Source of the DNA: Futiania mangrovi
Lineage (GTDB): Bacteria; Pseudomonadota; Alphaproteobacteria; Futianiales; Futianiaceae
DNA length: 64,000 nt
Assembly: GCF_024158125.1 (NCBI RefSeq)
Contig: NZ_JAMZFT010000003.1
Location: 124,001 to 188,000, forward strand
Direction: 5' to 3'
The notes under the pieces were generated by a model. It did not search any database. It had not been told where the DNA came from and saw only the letters and a program-made list of their open reading frames with translations. How positions within the stretch are numbered: position 1 is the stretch's first letter; each line of letters starts with the position of its first letter. Below are positions 1-9,589 of this stretch, in pieces. A program made the translations under genes and the position numbers.

Positions 1-105
1 ACCGCGCCTGCCCCGCGCCGGGAGGAGCCGCGCGACGATACGGGCCGCGAGGATTGGGGCCGCGAGGACCGGGGCTACCCGGGCGCAGCACCGCAGCCGG
101 CCTGA
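1..105 (+). CDS. C-terminal tail of an unidentified protein (5' end outside window)
   Basis: Frame 1 is open from the first base to a TGA at 103-105 and encodes about 34 residues rich in Pro, Arg, Glu and Gly. It looks like a disordered, charged C-terminal tail. It contains no recognisable domain, so the function cannot be assigned. A hairpin with a short T-rich tail follows at 128-160, which supports a real gene ending here. Confidence 0.4.
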   Translation, partial: TAPAPRREEPRDDTGREDWGREDRGYPGAAPQPA

Positions 106-127
106 CGCTCACCCCTTCGCAGCGATG

Positions 128-160
128 CCCCCGGCCCTGACCCAGGCGCCGGGGGTCTTC
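128..160. terminator. intrinsic terminator-like hairpin between convergent genes
   Basis: The arms CCCCCGGC (128-135) and GCCGGGGG (148-155) pair around a 12-base loop and are followed by TCTTC. It lies between the rightward gene ending at 105 and the leftward GNAT gene ending at 177, so it could serve both. Confidence 0.5.
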
Positions 161-176
161 ATGTGCGGTGGAAGGA

Positions 177-764
177 TCAGAGCGTGCGCATCCAGAATTG
201 CATGGGTTTTTGCGTTTCCTCCGCATCGCCCACATCGCGCCAGCCGAACTGGCCGGCGAGCCCCGCCACAGGTGCATAGCCACGCTTTCGCCAGAAGGCA
301 TCGAGCGGGGTATAGTCCGCTGGCCGCATCGGGTGATCGTCGGGCCGCACCACGGCGCAGAAGGTCGCGACGGAGCAACCGAGCGTGCGGGCGTGCGCCT
401 CCCGCCGGTCGAAGAACGCATGGCCGATGCCGCGTCCCCGGTAGGCGGGCAGCAGCACGGACTCGCCGAAATAGAAGATCCCCTCGATGTCGTGGCCACG
501 CTCCCGGAACGGCTGCACGAAGGCGTCCAACTGGCCCGCCATCGGCGCCCCCGTCGCCACGCCCACGATCCGGTCGCCGTCGAAAGCGCCGACGATCACC
601 GCGCCATCCGCCGCGGCGAAACGGGCCACATAGCCCGCCTCATAGTCGAGCGTTCCCTCGTACAGATATGGAAAGTCTCGGAAAACCTCGATCCGCAGGC
701 GCGCCAGGGCGGGCAGCGCGGCGGTGAGGTCCGCACCCGTCAGTGGCTCGACGCGCAGGCTCAT
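177..764 (-). CDS. GNAT family N-acetyltransferase
   Basis: A 195-residue protein of the GNAT fold, which transfers an acetyl group from acetyl-CoA to an amine; its substrate is unknown. The acetyl-CoA-binding motif is visible as ESVLLPAYRGRGIGHAFFDR (Q/RxxGxG/A type), followed by a C-terminal strand with WRKRGYAP typical of the fold. The ATG at 764 was chosen because an AGGGAGGG ribosome-binding site lies just upstream and the residues before it in the longer frame look unrelated. It stands alone, divergent from the transglycosylase at 932. Confidence 0.8.
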   Translation of the reverse strand: MSLRVEPLTGADLTAALPALARLRIEVFRDFPYLYEGTLDYEAGYVARFAAADGAVIVGAFDGDRIVGVATGAPMAGQLDAFVQPFRERGHDIEGIFYFGESVLLPAYRGRGIGHAFFDRREAHARTLGCSVATFCAVVRPDDHPMRPADYTPLDAFWRKRGYAPVAGLAGQFGWRDVGDAEETQKPMQFWMRTL

Positions 765-931
765 CGGCAGCCCTCCCTCTCTTCGCATCCCCTGCCAGTT
801 CCGCATAACCCGACAGGCCGGGCGGCGAAAGCCCCAGTGCGGGAAGCCAACCCCGACTGTTTCATTCTTGCACACATACGACGGTATGGTGTTAACTGGC
901 CGGTGGCTATTGGCGTACTGGGGAGTTTTCC

Positions 932-1693
932 ATGGCACAGCTTGGCGATATCGCGCCCGCACCGGCGGGACCGGATTTCACGAACGGAACGGATGGCGCG
1001 GACTTCACACTTCCGCCGGCGGAACCGGAGGCGCCCACGCGCACCTCGCGGTTTTCCGGGCTCACGGTGATGAACCCCGGCCAGCCGCCGGGCAATATCG
1101 GCACGATGACGCACCAGCTTGCCGGGCAATATGGCGTGAACCCGGAGTCCTATGGCCGGCTGGTGATGATCGAATCGACCGGCAATCCGGCTGCGCACAA
1201 CACCGGCACCGACGCCCGCGGCCTGACGCAGCTGACCCCGCCGATCCGCGCGAAATACGGCGCGGGCGACGGCTTCGACGCGCACACGAACCTGCGGGCG
1301 GGCCTCGACTTCATCACCGGCGACGTGCTGCCATCCCTGTCTGCGGCGACGGGCATCCCGCAGAACGAACTGACGGCCGTGCACGTCTACCTGTCGCACC
1401 AGCAGGGCGCGACCGGCGGACCGCTGCTGATCAATGCGGCGAACGCCGACGATCCGCGCCCCGCATGGCAAGTGCTGCAGGAGGGCGTGAACGACCTGCG
1501 CCGGGAATGGGGCAGACCGCTGATGACCGCGGAACAGGCGCAGGCGACCATCCGCCGCAATCTGCCGCCCGAAGTGCGCGACCAGACCGCCACGATCACC
1601 GCGGGCGATTATGTGGACATCTGGACGCAGAAGTTCGGGGAGCCGGCCGCCTCCACCCCCTTCCTCGCGCAGGGGGCGAACGCGGGCACTTAA
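932..1693 (+). CDS. lytic transglycosylase-like (SLT domain) protein without signal peptide
   Basis: A 253-residue protein whose middle carries an SLT lysozyme-like fold. The probable catalytic Glu is in VMIESTGNPAA, followed by DARGLTQLTP, which corresponds to the GLMQ motif of soluble lytic transglycosylases that cleave peptidoglycan to 1,6-anhydromuropeptides. About 60 Pro/Thr-rich residues precede the domain and there is no hydrophobic signal sequence or lipobox. That is unusual for a periplasmic enzyme and suggests a dedicated secretion route, holin-type release or a phage-derived origin. The ATG at 932 follows GGGAG with suitable spacing. A hairpin lies downstream at 1717. Confidence 0.7.
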   Translation: MAQLGDIAPAPAGPDFTNGTDGADFTLPPAEPEAPTRTSRFSGLTVMNPGQPPGNIGTMTHQLAGQYGVNPESYGRLVMIESTGNPAAHNTGTDARGLTQLTPPIRAKYGAGDGFDAHTNLRAGLDFITGDVLPSLSAATGIPQNELTAVHVYLSHQQGATGGPLLINAANADDPRPAWQVLQEGVNDLRREWGRPLMTAEQAQATIRRNLPPEVRDQTATITAGDYVDIWTQKFGEPAASTPFLAQGANAGT

Positions 1694-1716
1694 CCCCCTG
1701 CCTCATCCGACAGAAC

Positions 1717-1748
1717 GGGGCGGCCCCCAGGGGCCGCCCCTGCTTGCG
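1717..1748 (+). terminator. strong GC hairpin after the transglycosylase gene
   Basis: GGGGCGGCCCC (1717-1727) is followed almost directly by GGGGCCGCCCC (1730-1740), then TGCTTGCG. The stem is strong but the T run is poor, so termination efficiency is uncertain. Confidence 0.5.
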
Positions 1749-1811
1749 TTTGCGGGCTGCCAGCGCTTGCGCTATGAGGCAGCAGGACCGCACACGACCA
1801 GGAGCCGGAGC

Positions 1812-2567
1812 ATGGACGACCTCGCCCTTCTCGTCGACCTGCACCGGGAGGGCGCGCGCCAGGGACCCGGCGGAGACGCGGAAACGCGCCTTGCCATCGC
1901 GCTGTCGGGCCTGCGGTCAGGCCGGAACCTGAAGATCGCCGACATCGGCTGCGGCACGGGCGCATCGGCGCGCATACTCGCGCGCGACCTCGATGCGACG
2001 GTCGCGGCGGTAGATTTCCTGCCAGAGTTTCTTGCGGAACTCGACGCCGCCGCGGTGCGGGAGGGTTTGGGCGACCGGATCGAAACGCTGGAAGCCTCGA
2101 TGGACGCGCTGCCGTTCGACGACGCCTCGCTCGACGCGATCTGGTCGGAGGGAGCGATCTACAACATGGGCTTCGCGGCCGGGATCCGCGCGTGGCGCCG
2201 TTTCCTCAAGCCGGGGGGCGTGCTGGCGGTCTCGGAACTGACCTGGCTCACGCGGGAGCGGCCGGACGAGCTGACCGCGCACTGGATGCAGGAATACCCG
2301 CAAGTCGATGTGGCATCGGCAAAAATCGCGCTTCTGGAAGAGAACGGCTACACGCCCGCCGGCTATTTCGCCCTGCCCCGGACGTGCTGGCTCGACAATT
2401 ACTACCGCCCGATACAGGCGCGCTTCGGACGGTTTCTCGCGCGCCACGCGCACTCGGACGCCGCGGCGGCGATCGTGGCGGCGGAAGAGGCCGAGATCGC
2501 GCTTTACGAACGCAACGCTGCCTTCGTCAGCTATGGTTTCTACGTGGCGCGCAAGACCGGCGACTGA
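1812..2567 (+). CDS. class I SAM-dependent methyltransferase
   Basis: A 251-residue Rossmann-fold methyltransferase. Motif I ([16 protein letters not shown]) binds S-adenosylmethionine at about residues 40-55. The acidic end of the second strand is in AAVDFLP, and motif III-like [13 protein letters not shown] lies near residue 140. The family resembles ubiquinone/menaquinone-type small-molecule methyltransferases, but the acceptor cannot be told. The ATG at 1812 was chosen over a longer frame because the SAM motif then sits at the normal distance from the start and GGAG lies just upstream. A shared terminator at 2596 separates it from convergent rpoD. Confidence 0.8.
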   Translation: MDDLALLVDLHREGARQGPGGDAETRLAIALSGLRSGRNLKIADIGCGTGASARILARDLDATVAAVDFLPEFLAELDAAAVREGLGDRIETLEASMDALPFDDASLDAIWSEGAIYNMGFAAGIRAWRRFLKPGGVLAVSELTWLTRERPDELTAHWMQEYPQVDVASAKIALLEENGYTPAGYFALPRTCWLDNYYRPIQARFGRFLARHAHSDAAAAIVAAEEAEIALYERNAAFVSYGFYVARKTGD

Positions 2568-2595
2568 GGCAGGGGGCGCCAAGACCCGCAACGAG

Positions 2596-2624
2596 AAAGG
2601 GGCGGCCCGGTAGCCGCCCCTTTT
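2596..2624. terminator. bidirectional intrinsic terminator (methyltransferase / rpoD)
   Basis: AAAGGGGCGGC (2596-2606) pairs with GCCGCCCCTTT (2613-2623) around CCGGTA. T runs flank it on both strands, so it can end both the rightward methyltransferase and the leftward rpoD transcript. Confidence 0.85.
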
Positions 2625-2649
2625 CGCGTTCGACGAATCCCGACGAGGC

Positions 2650-4674
<2,025 letters not shown>

Positions 4675-4825
4675 AAACGCCTTCTCCACACTCGCCGGAC
4701 CCGGAACCGCCCCGCACCGCGGACCGTCCGATCCCTTGAACGAACGCGCCCCCGAGCTTCCTGCCGGAGCCCGAGGGCCGCGTACCTTGTCTACCTATGA
4801 TGCGTACCGCTGACGTGCCACCTCG

Positions 4826-6835
4826 TCACGTACGACCCGCATCCTCGATCTCCATCGCCCTGATCTGCGCCTGCAACGCGGTCAGACGCGCGAAGTTCTG
4901 GTCGGACATGTCTTCCGCCAGCCGCGCCTCCGCCTCCCTGAGATCCGCGCGAAGCATCTGAGCCTGCTTGTGCCGGGCGATTGTCCGCCGCACCGTCCGC
5001 TCCGCACCGTCAAGGTCGACAGGCCCCGATCGTCTTGCCCCCAATGCATGTCCCGCTGCCGACACACGCTCCGCAAGGCCGGCCACTCCCAACCGTGTCA
5101 GATGGCGCAAAAGACCGGGAGCGTCAAGGTCTCCGCCCCCCTCGCCTGCACTTTCCTGCAAGCCGCGGTGTCCGTCGGACGCGCTGCTGGCCTCCAGCGC
5201 GACCGACAGCAGCGCATCGCGCAGGGCACCGTGGTCAGGCACCGAGAGGTCGAGCGCGGCGAGGTCGTCCGCCAGCGGCTCGACGAGTTGGGGATGATCG
5301 AGCAAGGTCGCGAGGATCAGCACCTCGCGGGGGGCATCGGGATTCGCGCCCGAGAGCGCGAGGCGGCTCGCCCGCAGCGACGGGCTCGCATCGGGCCAGA
5401 GCGTTGCCGGTCCCGTGCCCTGCCGCCTGTAACCGCCTGGGCCACGCATGCCGCCAGGTCTGCTTCTGCCGGGCCCTCCGCCCCTGCCCCCCTGCCCCCA
5501 GCCCGCGCCGGCGCCCTTGCCACGCGGGGGGCCATCGCCCTGCCGCTGCGGCCGGAACAGGCTGTCGAGACGGGCGCGCAGGTCGGACTGGTAGAAGCCG
5601 CGCACGCTTGTATCCGCGATCTGGCCCGCGGCCTGGTCGAGCCGTTTCGCAAGGTCCGCGCGCCGCTCCGGCGTGTCGAGCGGAGACAGATCCCGCTCCC
5701 GCTCCCACAGCACGTCCACGAGAGGCCGGGCCGCCGCGATCACGGACTCCATGGCCGCACGGCCTTCCGCGCGGATCAGGTCGTCCGGGTCCTGCCCGCC
5801 CGGCAGGAAGGCGAAGCGGAAGGAGCGCCCGGGCTCCAGCAGCGGCAGCGCGCGGTCGAGCGCACGGCTCGCCGCCCGCAGGCCCGCCGCGTCGCCGTCG
5901 AGGCAGAGCACGGGCTCGGCCGCCGCGCGCCAGAGCAGGCGCATCTGGTCCTCCGTCAGCGCGGTGCCGAGTGGGGCGACCGCGTGGTCGATCCCGGCCT
6001 GGGCGAGCGCGATCACGTCCATGTAGCCTTCGACCACCAGCACGGTCCCGGCGTCGGCGGCGGCGGCGCGCGCGGTGTTGAAATTGTAGAGGACGCGCCC
6101 CTTGTGGAAGAGCGGCGTGTCGGGGCTGTTGAGGTATTTCGCCTGCGCGTCCGACCGCATGGCGCGCCCGCCGAAGGCGATGACGCGGCCGCGCGCGTCG
6201 AGGATGGGGAACATGATCCGGTCGCGGAACCGGTCGAAGGGATTGCCGCCCCCCTCCGGCACGATGGAGAGCCCGGCCTCGACGAGTTGCGCGACCTCCA
6301 CGCCCTTCGCCTGCAGGTGCTGGGTGAGCGCGGTGCGGGTGCCCGGCCCAAAGCCGAGGCGGAAGCGGGCGACGGTCGCGTCCGTCAGCCCCCGCCCCTC
6401 GGACAGATAGGTGCGGGCGTGGGATGCGGACGCCGTGCGCAACTGCCCCTCGTAGAAGGCGGCCGCCATCTCCATGATCTCGGCCAGGCCCGCCTTCTGC
6501 CGCTCCGCCTCCCGCTGGCGGGGGCTTTCGGCGGGCACCTCGAGCCCCGCTTCGGCGGCAAGTTGCTCTACCGCCTCGCGGAAGCCCATGCCCTGCTTCT
6601 CGATCAGGAAGGTGATGGCGTCGCCTTTCACCCCGCAGCCGAAGCAATGGTAGAAGCCCTTGCGCTCGTCCACGTGGAAGGACGGCGTCTTCTCGCCATG
6701 GAACGGGCAGCACGCCCACCAGTCCTGCTTGCGCGGGTTCGACTTGCGCCGGTCCCATTGCACATGCCGCCCGATCACGTCGTGCAGGGACACGCGCGCG
6801 CGCAGTTCGTCGAGGAAGGCGGGACTGAGGCTCAT
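4826..6835 (-). CDS. dnaG: DNA primase DnaG
   Basis: A 669-residue primase that lays RNA primers at the replication fork with the DnaB helicase. The N-terminal CHC2 zinc ribbon is visible (CPFHGEKTPSFHV...YHCFGCG, about residues 38-65). The TOPRIM core has VVEGYMDVIALAQAG and CLDGDAAGLRA. A C-terminal helicase-interaction region closes the protein. Between catalytic and C-terminal parts, near residues 420-460, lies an unusually Gly/Arg/Pro-rich basic linker with RGG-like repeats. The ATG at 6835 has TTGAGG upstream, and upstream residues in the longer frame are not primase-like. It is likely co-transcribed with rpoD. Confidence 0.96.
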   Translation of the reverse strand: MSLSPAFLDELRARVSLHDVIGRHVQWDRRKSNPRKQDWWACCPFHGEKTPSFHVDERKGFYHCFGCGVKGDAITFLIEKQGMGFREAVEQLAAEAGLEVPAESPRQREAERQKAGLAEIMEMAAAFYEGQLRTASASHARTYLSEGRGLTDATVARFRLGFGPGTRTALTQHLQAKGVEVAQLVEAGLSIVPEGGGNPFDRFRDRIMFPILDARGRVIAFGGRAMRSDAQAKYLNSPDTPLFHKGRVLYNFNTARAAAADAGTVLVVEGYMDVIALAQAGIDHAVAPLGTALTEDQMRLLWRAAAEPVLCLDGDAAGLRAASRALDRALPLLEPGRSFRFAFLPGGQDPDDLIRAEGRAAMESVIAAARPLVDVLWERERDLSPLDTPERRADLAKRLDQAAGQIADTSVRGFYQSDLRARLDSLFRPQRQGDGPPRGKGAGAGWGQGGRGGGPGRSRPGGMRGPGGYRRQGTGPATLWPDASPSLRASRLALSGANPDAPREVLILATLLDHPQLVEPLADDLAALDLSVPDHGALRDALLSVALEASSASDGHRGLQESAGEGGGDLDAPGLLRHLTRLGVAGLAERVSAAGHALGARRSGPVDLDGAERTVRRTIARHKQAQMLRADLREAEARLAEDMSDQNFARLTALQAQIRAMEIEDAGRT

Positions 6836-6948
6836 GGCCTCAAGATGGCGAACCGGACCGCCGCCCGCAACGCGAAACGCTTGCCTCGGCCCGTGCGATC
6901 TTCCATCTATCGTCCTCGGGATCGCTTGCGACAAGGAGTGCGAGGACG

Positions 6949-7107
6949 ATGGCGCAACGCATGGTGCGGACCGGTCTTCTGGCGCTGATGCTGCCGGTGC
7001 TGCTGGCGCTCGGCGGCTGCAACACGGTCGAGGGGCTGGGCCAGGACATCAAGAAGGGCGGCGAGGCCGTCGAGGACGCGGCGTCGTCCGTGAAGAAGAA
7101 GCTCTGA
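6949..7107 (+). CDS. entericidin EcnA/B family small lipoprotein
   Basis: A 52-residue lipoprotein. A hydrophobic signal ends in the lipobox LALGGC, with Cys near residue 24, followed by NTVEGLGQDIKKGGEAVEDA and a short Lys-rich end. That is the entericidin pattern: small amphipathic outer-membrane or inner-membrane lipoproteins, linked in enterics to a stress-induced toxin-antidote pair. Only one copy is seen, so a toxin-antidote pair is not supported. The ATG at 6949 follows AAGGAG-like sequence in ACAAGGAGTGCGAGG. It is divergent from dnaG and is followed after 11 bases by a membrane-protein gene. Confidence 0.85.
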   Translation: MAQRMVRTGLLALMLPVLLALGGCNTVEGLGQDIKKGGEAVEDAASSVKKKL

Positions 7108-7118
7108 AGGCGCCCGGC

Positions 7119-7382
7119 GTGAAGGTCGACCTGCCGAGCCTGCTGGTCCAGGGCGCGAAACTTCTTGCGCTCTGCCTCGTCGTCGGTCTGGTGCTGGCCT
7201 TCCTCGGCCTCGACGACCCGTGGGAGGTCTGGGGCCGGATCATGCGCGCGGTCACCGACATCTTCGAGAATTTCGGCGACTGGGCGCGCTGGGCCTGGGG
7301 CTACATCCTGCTCGGCGCAGGCATCGTGATCCCGGTGGTGCTGATCCGCCTCGCCCTGCGGATGACGCGGCGGGGGCCGTGA
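7119..7382 (+). CDS. small two-helix membrane protein, DUF6460-like
   Basis: An 87-residue protein with two membrane segments (about residues 11-30, LLALCLVVGLVLAFLGL, and 58-78, ILLGAGIVIPVVLIRLAL) separated by a Trp-rich loop containing DPWEVWGRIMR. The layout matches the alphaproteobacterial DUF6460 family, whose function is not known. The start is inferred as GTG at 7119, 11 bases after the entericidin stop, with GAAGG in front. Its last four bases overlap the pirin start (GTGA). The pirin frame continues, so the two are probably translationally coupled. Confidence 0.6.
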   Translation: MKVDLPSLLVQGAKLLALCLVVGLVLAFLGLDDPWEVWGRIMRAVTDIFENFGDWARWAWGYILLGAGIVIPVVLIRLALRMTRRGP

Positions 7383-8251
7383 GCGCCATCGCGCTGACAA
7401 TCCCGGCGCGCGCCCGCGACATCGGCGGCTTCGCGGTGGGGCGCGTGCTGCCCTTCGCGAAGCGGCGAATGGTCGGGCCCTTCCTCTTCCTCGACCACAT
7501 GGGACCGAAGGACTTCGCGCCCGGCGGGGGCATCGACGTCGGCCCGCACCCGCACATCGGGCTGGCGACGGTGACCTATCTCCTCGACGGCGTGCTGATG
7601 CACCGCGACAGCCTGGGCGTCGAACAGAGGATCGCGGCGGGCGACGTGAACTGGATGACCGCGGGGCGCGGCATCGCCCATTCCGAACGCACGCCCGCGC
7701 CCGAACGCGGCGCTGGGCACCGGCTGCACGGGCTGCAGTCCTGGGTGGCGCTGCCGGCGGCGGAGGAGGACTGCGCGCCTGCCTTCGTCCACCACCCGGC
7801 AGCCACCCTGCCCCGGATCGCGCAAGCGGGCGCGCGGGCCGTGCTGATCGCGGGCCGCGCGTTCGGCGAGACGAGCCCGGTGGCCTTCCCGGCACCGATT
7901 CTCTATGCGCACGTGACGCTGGAACCGGGCGCGTCTCTCCCCCTGCCGGAAGCCGAGGAACGGGCGGCCTATGTCGTCGCGGGCGCGGCGGCGATCGGCG
8001 GCGAGAGGGTCGAGGCGCGACACCTGGCGGTGCTGACGGAGGGGGCGCACACGCTCACGGCCCCCGCAGACGGCCCCGGCGCGACCGTCATGGTGCTGGG
8101 CGGCGCGGCGTTTCCCGAAGGCCGGCACATCTGGTGGAACCTCGTCGCCACGGACCGCGGGAAGATCGAGGCTGCGAAGGACGCCTGGCGCGCGGGCACC
8201 TTTCCGCAGGTGCCGGGCGAGACGGACGCCATCCCCCTGCCCGAGGCCTGA
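7379..8251 (+). CDS. pirin family protein
   Basis: A 290-residue bicupin pirin. The N-terminal cupin shows the metal-binding HPHIGLATVTYLLDG segment and WMTAGRGIAHSE, both hallmarks of pirins; a C-terminal cupin follows. Bacterial pirins act as metal-dependent quercetinase-like dioxygenases or as redox-sensing regulators; which applies here is unknown. The GTG at 7379 overlaps the stop codon of the preceding small membrane gene in a GTGA arrangement, consistent with one operon with the entericidin-like gene. Confidence 0.9.
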   Translation: MSAIALTIPARARDIGGFAVGRVLPFAKRRMVGPFLFLDHMGPKDFAPGGGIDVGPHPHIGLATVTYLLDGVLMHRDSLGVEQRIAAGDVNWMTAGRGIAHSERTPAPERGAGHRLHGLQSWVALPAAEEDCAPAFVHHPAATLPRIAQAGARAVLIAGRAFGETSPVAFPAPILYAHVTLEPGASLPLPEAEERAAYVVAGAAAIGGERVEARHLAVLTEGAHTLTAPADGPGATVMVLGGAAFPEGRHIWWNLVATDRGKIEAAKDAWRAGTFPQVPGETDAIPLPEA

Positions 8252-8258
8252 GCGCGCC

Positions 8259-8891
8259 TCAGGGAACCAGCCAGCGGCCCTGCCAGTCCGACCCGTCCCA
8301 ATCGAAGCGCGCGCGCCGGTGCCCGGTGAAGGCGATATAGAGCCATTCGAGGCGCACCGCCTCGATCACCACGGCGGCGAAATGGGCGCGGCCCGCGTCT
8401 GTTTCCTCGGCGGTCTGCTCGTTCGTCTCGAACTGCGGCAGGAAGCCGGGTGTGGGGACGTCGCTGGGCGTGCCGGGCCCGTCGACCGCGAGATAGCAGC
8501 GGCGCGAAAAGACCGCCGTGTTCTCCCATGCCGCATCGGCCAGCGCATCGTCGGCGTGCACGCGCGCGGTGCCCGTCAGGCGCACCTGTACCTTTGCCGC
8601 GGGATCGTAGAAGTGGATCGCGACGCGGGGGTCGGCTGCAATCTCCGCCACCTTGTGCGAGCGGGTATCGGTATGGAAGCGCACGGTGCGCCCCCCGCGG
8701 TCTACCCCGCGCAGGATGACGGTCCGCACCTCCGGCCCCGAGGGCGTGAGCGTGCCGACCGACGGGTGATGGAAGCCGTGGCGGCGGTTGCGCACGCCCT
8801 GCCCCATCATGTCCCACGCCGCGTCCAGGACGGCGCGCAGGTCGGAATAATGCGCGGGCTGCCGGCGGTAGCCGGGCACTGCGTCCGCCAT
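8259..8891 (-). CDS. pyridoxamine 5'-phosphate oxidase-like flavin split-barrel protein
   Basis: A 210-residue protein of the FMN-binding split-barrel superfamily, related to pyridoxamine 5'-phosphate oxidase (alr4036-type). Visible elements include TLTPSGPEVRTVILRGVD and the FMN-phosphate region HTDTRSHKVAEIAADPRVAIHFYD. The C-terminal segment ends with RFDWDGSDWQGRWLVP. True PdxH proteins end in a conserved Arg-rich RLxP motif, so pyridoxal phosphate synthesis is possible but not shown. The gene is convergent with pirin (7 bases apart) and only 4 bases downstream of the yqeY stop, so it probably forms an operon with it. Confidence 0.75.
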   Translation of the reverse strand: MADAVPGYRRQPAHYSDLRAVLDAAWDMMGQGVRNRRHGFHHPSVGTLTPSGPEVRTVILRGVDRGGRTVRFHTDTRSHKVAEIAADPRVAIHFYDPAAKVQVRLTGTARVHADDALADAAWENTAVFSRRCYLAVDGPGTPSDVPTPGFLPQFETNEQTAEETDAGRAHFAAVVIEAVRLEWLYIAFTGHRRARFDWDGSDWQGRWLVP

Positions 8892-8895
8892 CGGC

Positions 8896-9354
8896 TCAGG
8901 CGCCGCAGAGAATCGACTTCACCCGCCCGCTCGCCTTGCCGACGTCGAGACGTCCGGGGAAGTTCTGCTTCAGCAGGGCCATGACCTTGCCCATGTCCTT
9001 CACGCCCGACGCGCCAACCTCGGCGATGGCGTCGCGGATCGCGGCCTCGACCTCCTCCTCCGACAGCGGCTTCGGGAGGAATTCCTCGATGATCGCGATT
9101 TCCGCGCGCTCCCGTTCGGCCAGTTCGAGGCGGCCGCCCTCCTCGTACATGGAGGCCGATTCCTGCCGCTGGCGCACCATCTTCTGAAGCACGCCGAGGA
9201 TCTCCTCGTCGGTGATGCCGGTCGTGCGATCCTCGGACCGGACGGCGATGTCACGGTCCTTGATGGCCGCGATGATCAGGCGCAACGTGCTGACGCGCGT
9301 CGGCTCCTTGGCCTTGATGGCCGTCTTCAAGGCGGAATTGATCTCGTCACGCAT
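8896..9354 (-). CDS. GatB/YqeY domain protein
   Basis: A 152-residue YqeY-type protein, two helical domains related to the tail of the GatB amidotransferase subunit and thought to bind tRNA. Typical segments are MRDEINSALKTAIKAKEPTR at the N-terminus, LQKMVRQRQESASMYEEGGR in the middle and VGASGVKDMGKVMALLK near the end. The ATG at 9354 gives the usual family start. The gene is divergent from carA and clusters with dnaG-rpoD and carAB, as in many alphaproteobacteria. Confidence 0.92.
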   Translation of the reverse strand: MRDEINSALKTAIKAKEPTRVSTLRLIIAAIKDRDIAVRSEDRTTGITDEEILGVLQKMVRQRQESASMYEEGGRLELAERERAEIAIIEEFLPKPLSEEEVEAAIRDAIAEVGASGVKDMGKVMALLKQNFPGRLDVGKASGRVKSILCGA

Positions 9355-9464
9355 GAGGTTAAGCCCCCTGGGGACCGGGTCCGGTCGCTCAAAATGGCGC
9401 GCACCATACATAAGTGCCTCCGCCGGGGCAAACACACTTGCTGGCGCCCTCCGTCCTCAGCCGC

Positions 9465-9493
9465 TTGACGGGGGGGCGCCCGATGCCTAGTTA
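9465..9493 (+). promoter_or_regulatory. candidate sigma-70 promoter of carA
   Basis: TTGACG (9465-9470) and TAGTTA (9488-9493) are separated by 17 bases, about 95 bases before the carA ATG. Both match the sigma-70 consensus well for a GC-rich genome. Assignment is by inspection only. Confidence 0.6.
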
Positions 9494-9589
9494 TGCCGCC
9501 GTTTGCGAACAGGAAACGCAAGGGCCCAGTGCGCCAGCCTGATAGGGCGGGCGCGCGGGCACGCGGCCACATCCTTGAGGAGGTTCGGC

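Noticed and set aside
6949-7107. Toxin-antidote entericidin locus
   Set aside because: Only one entericidin-type lipoprotein is present; the next gene is a membrane protein of another family.
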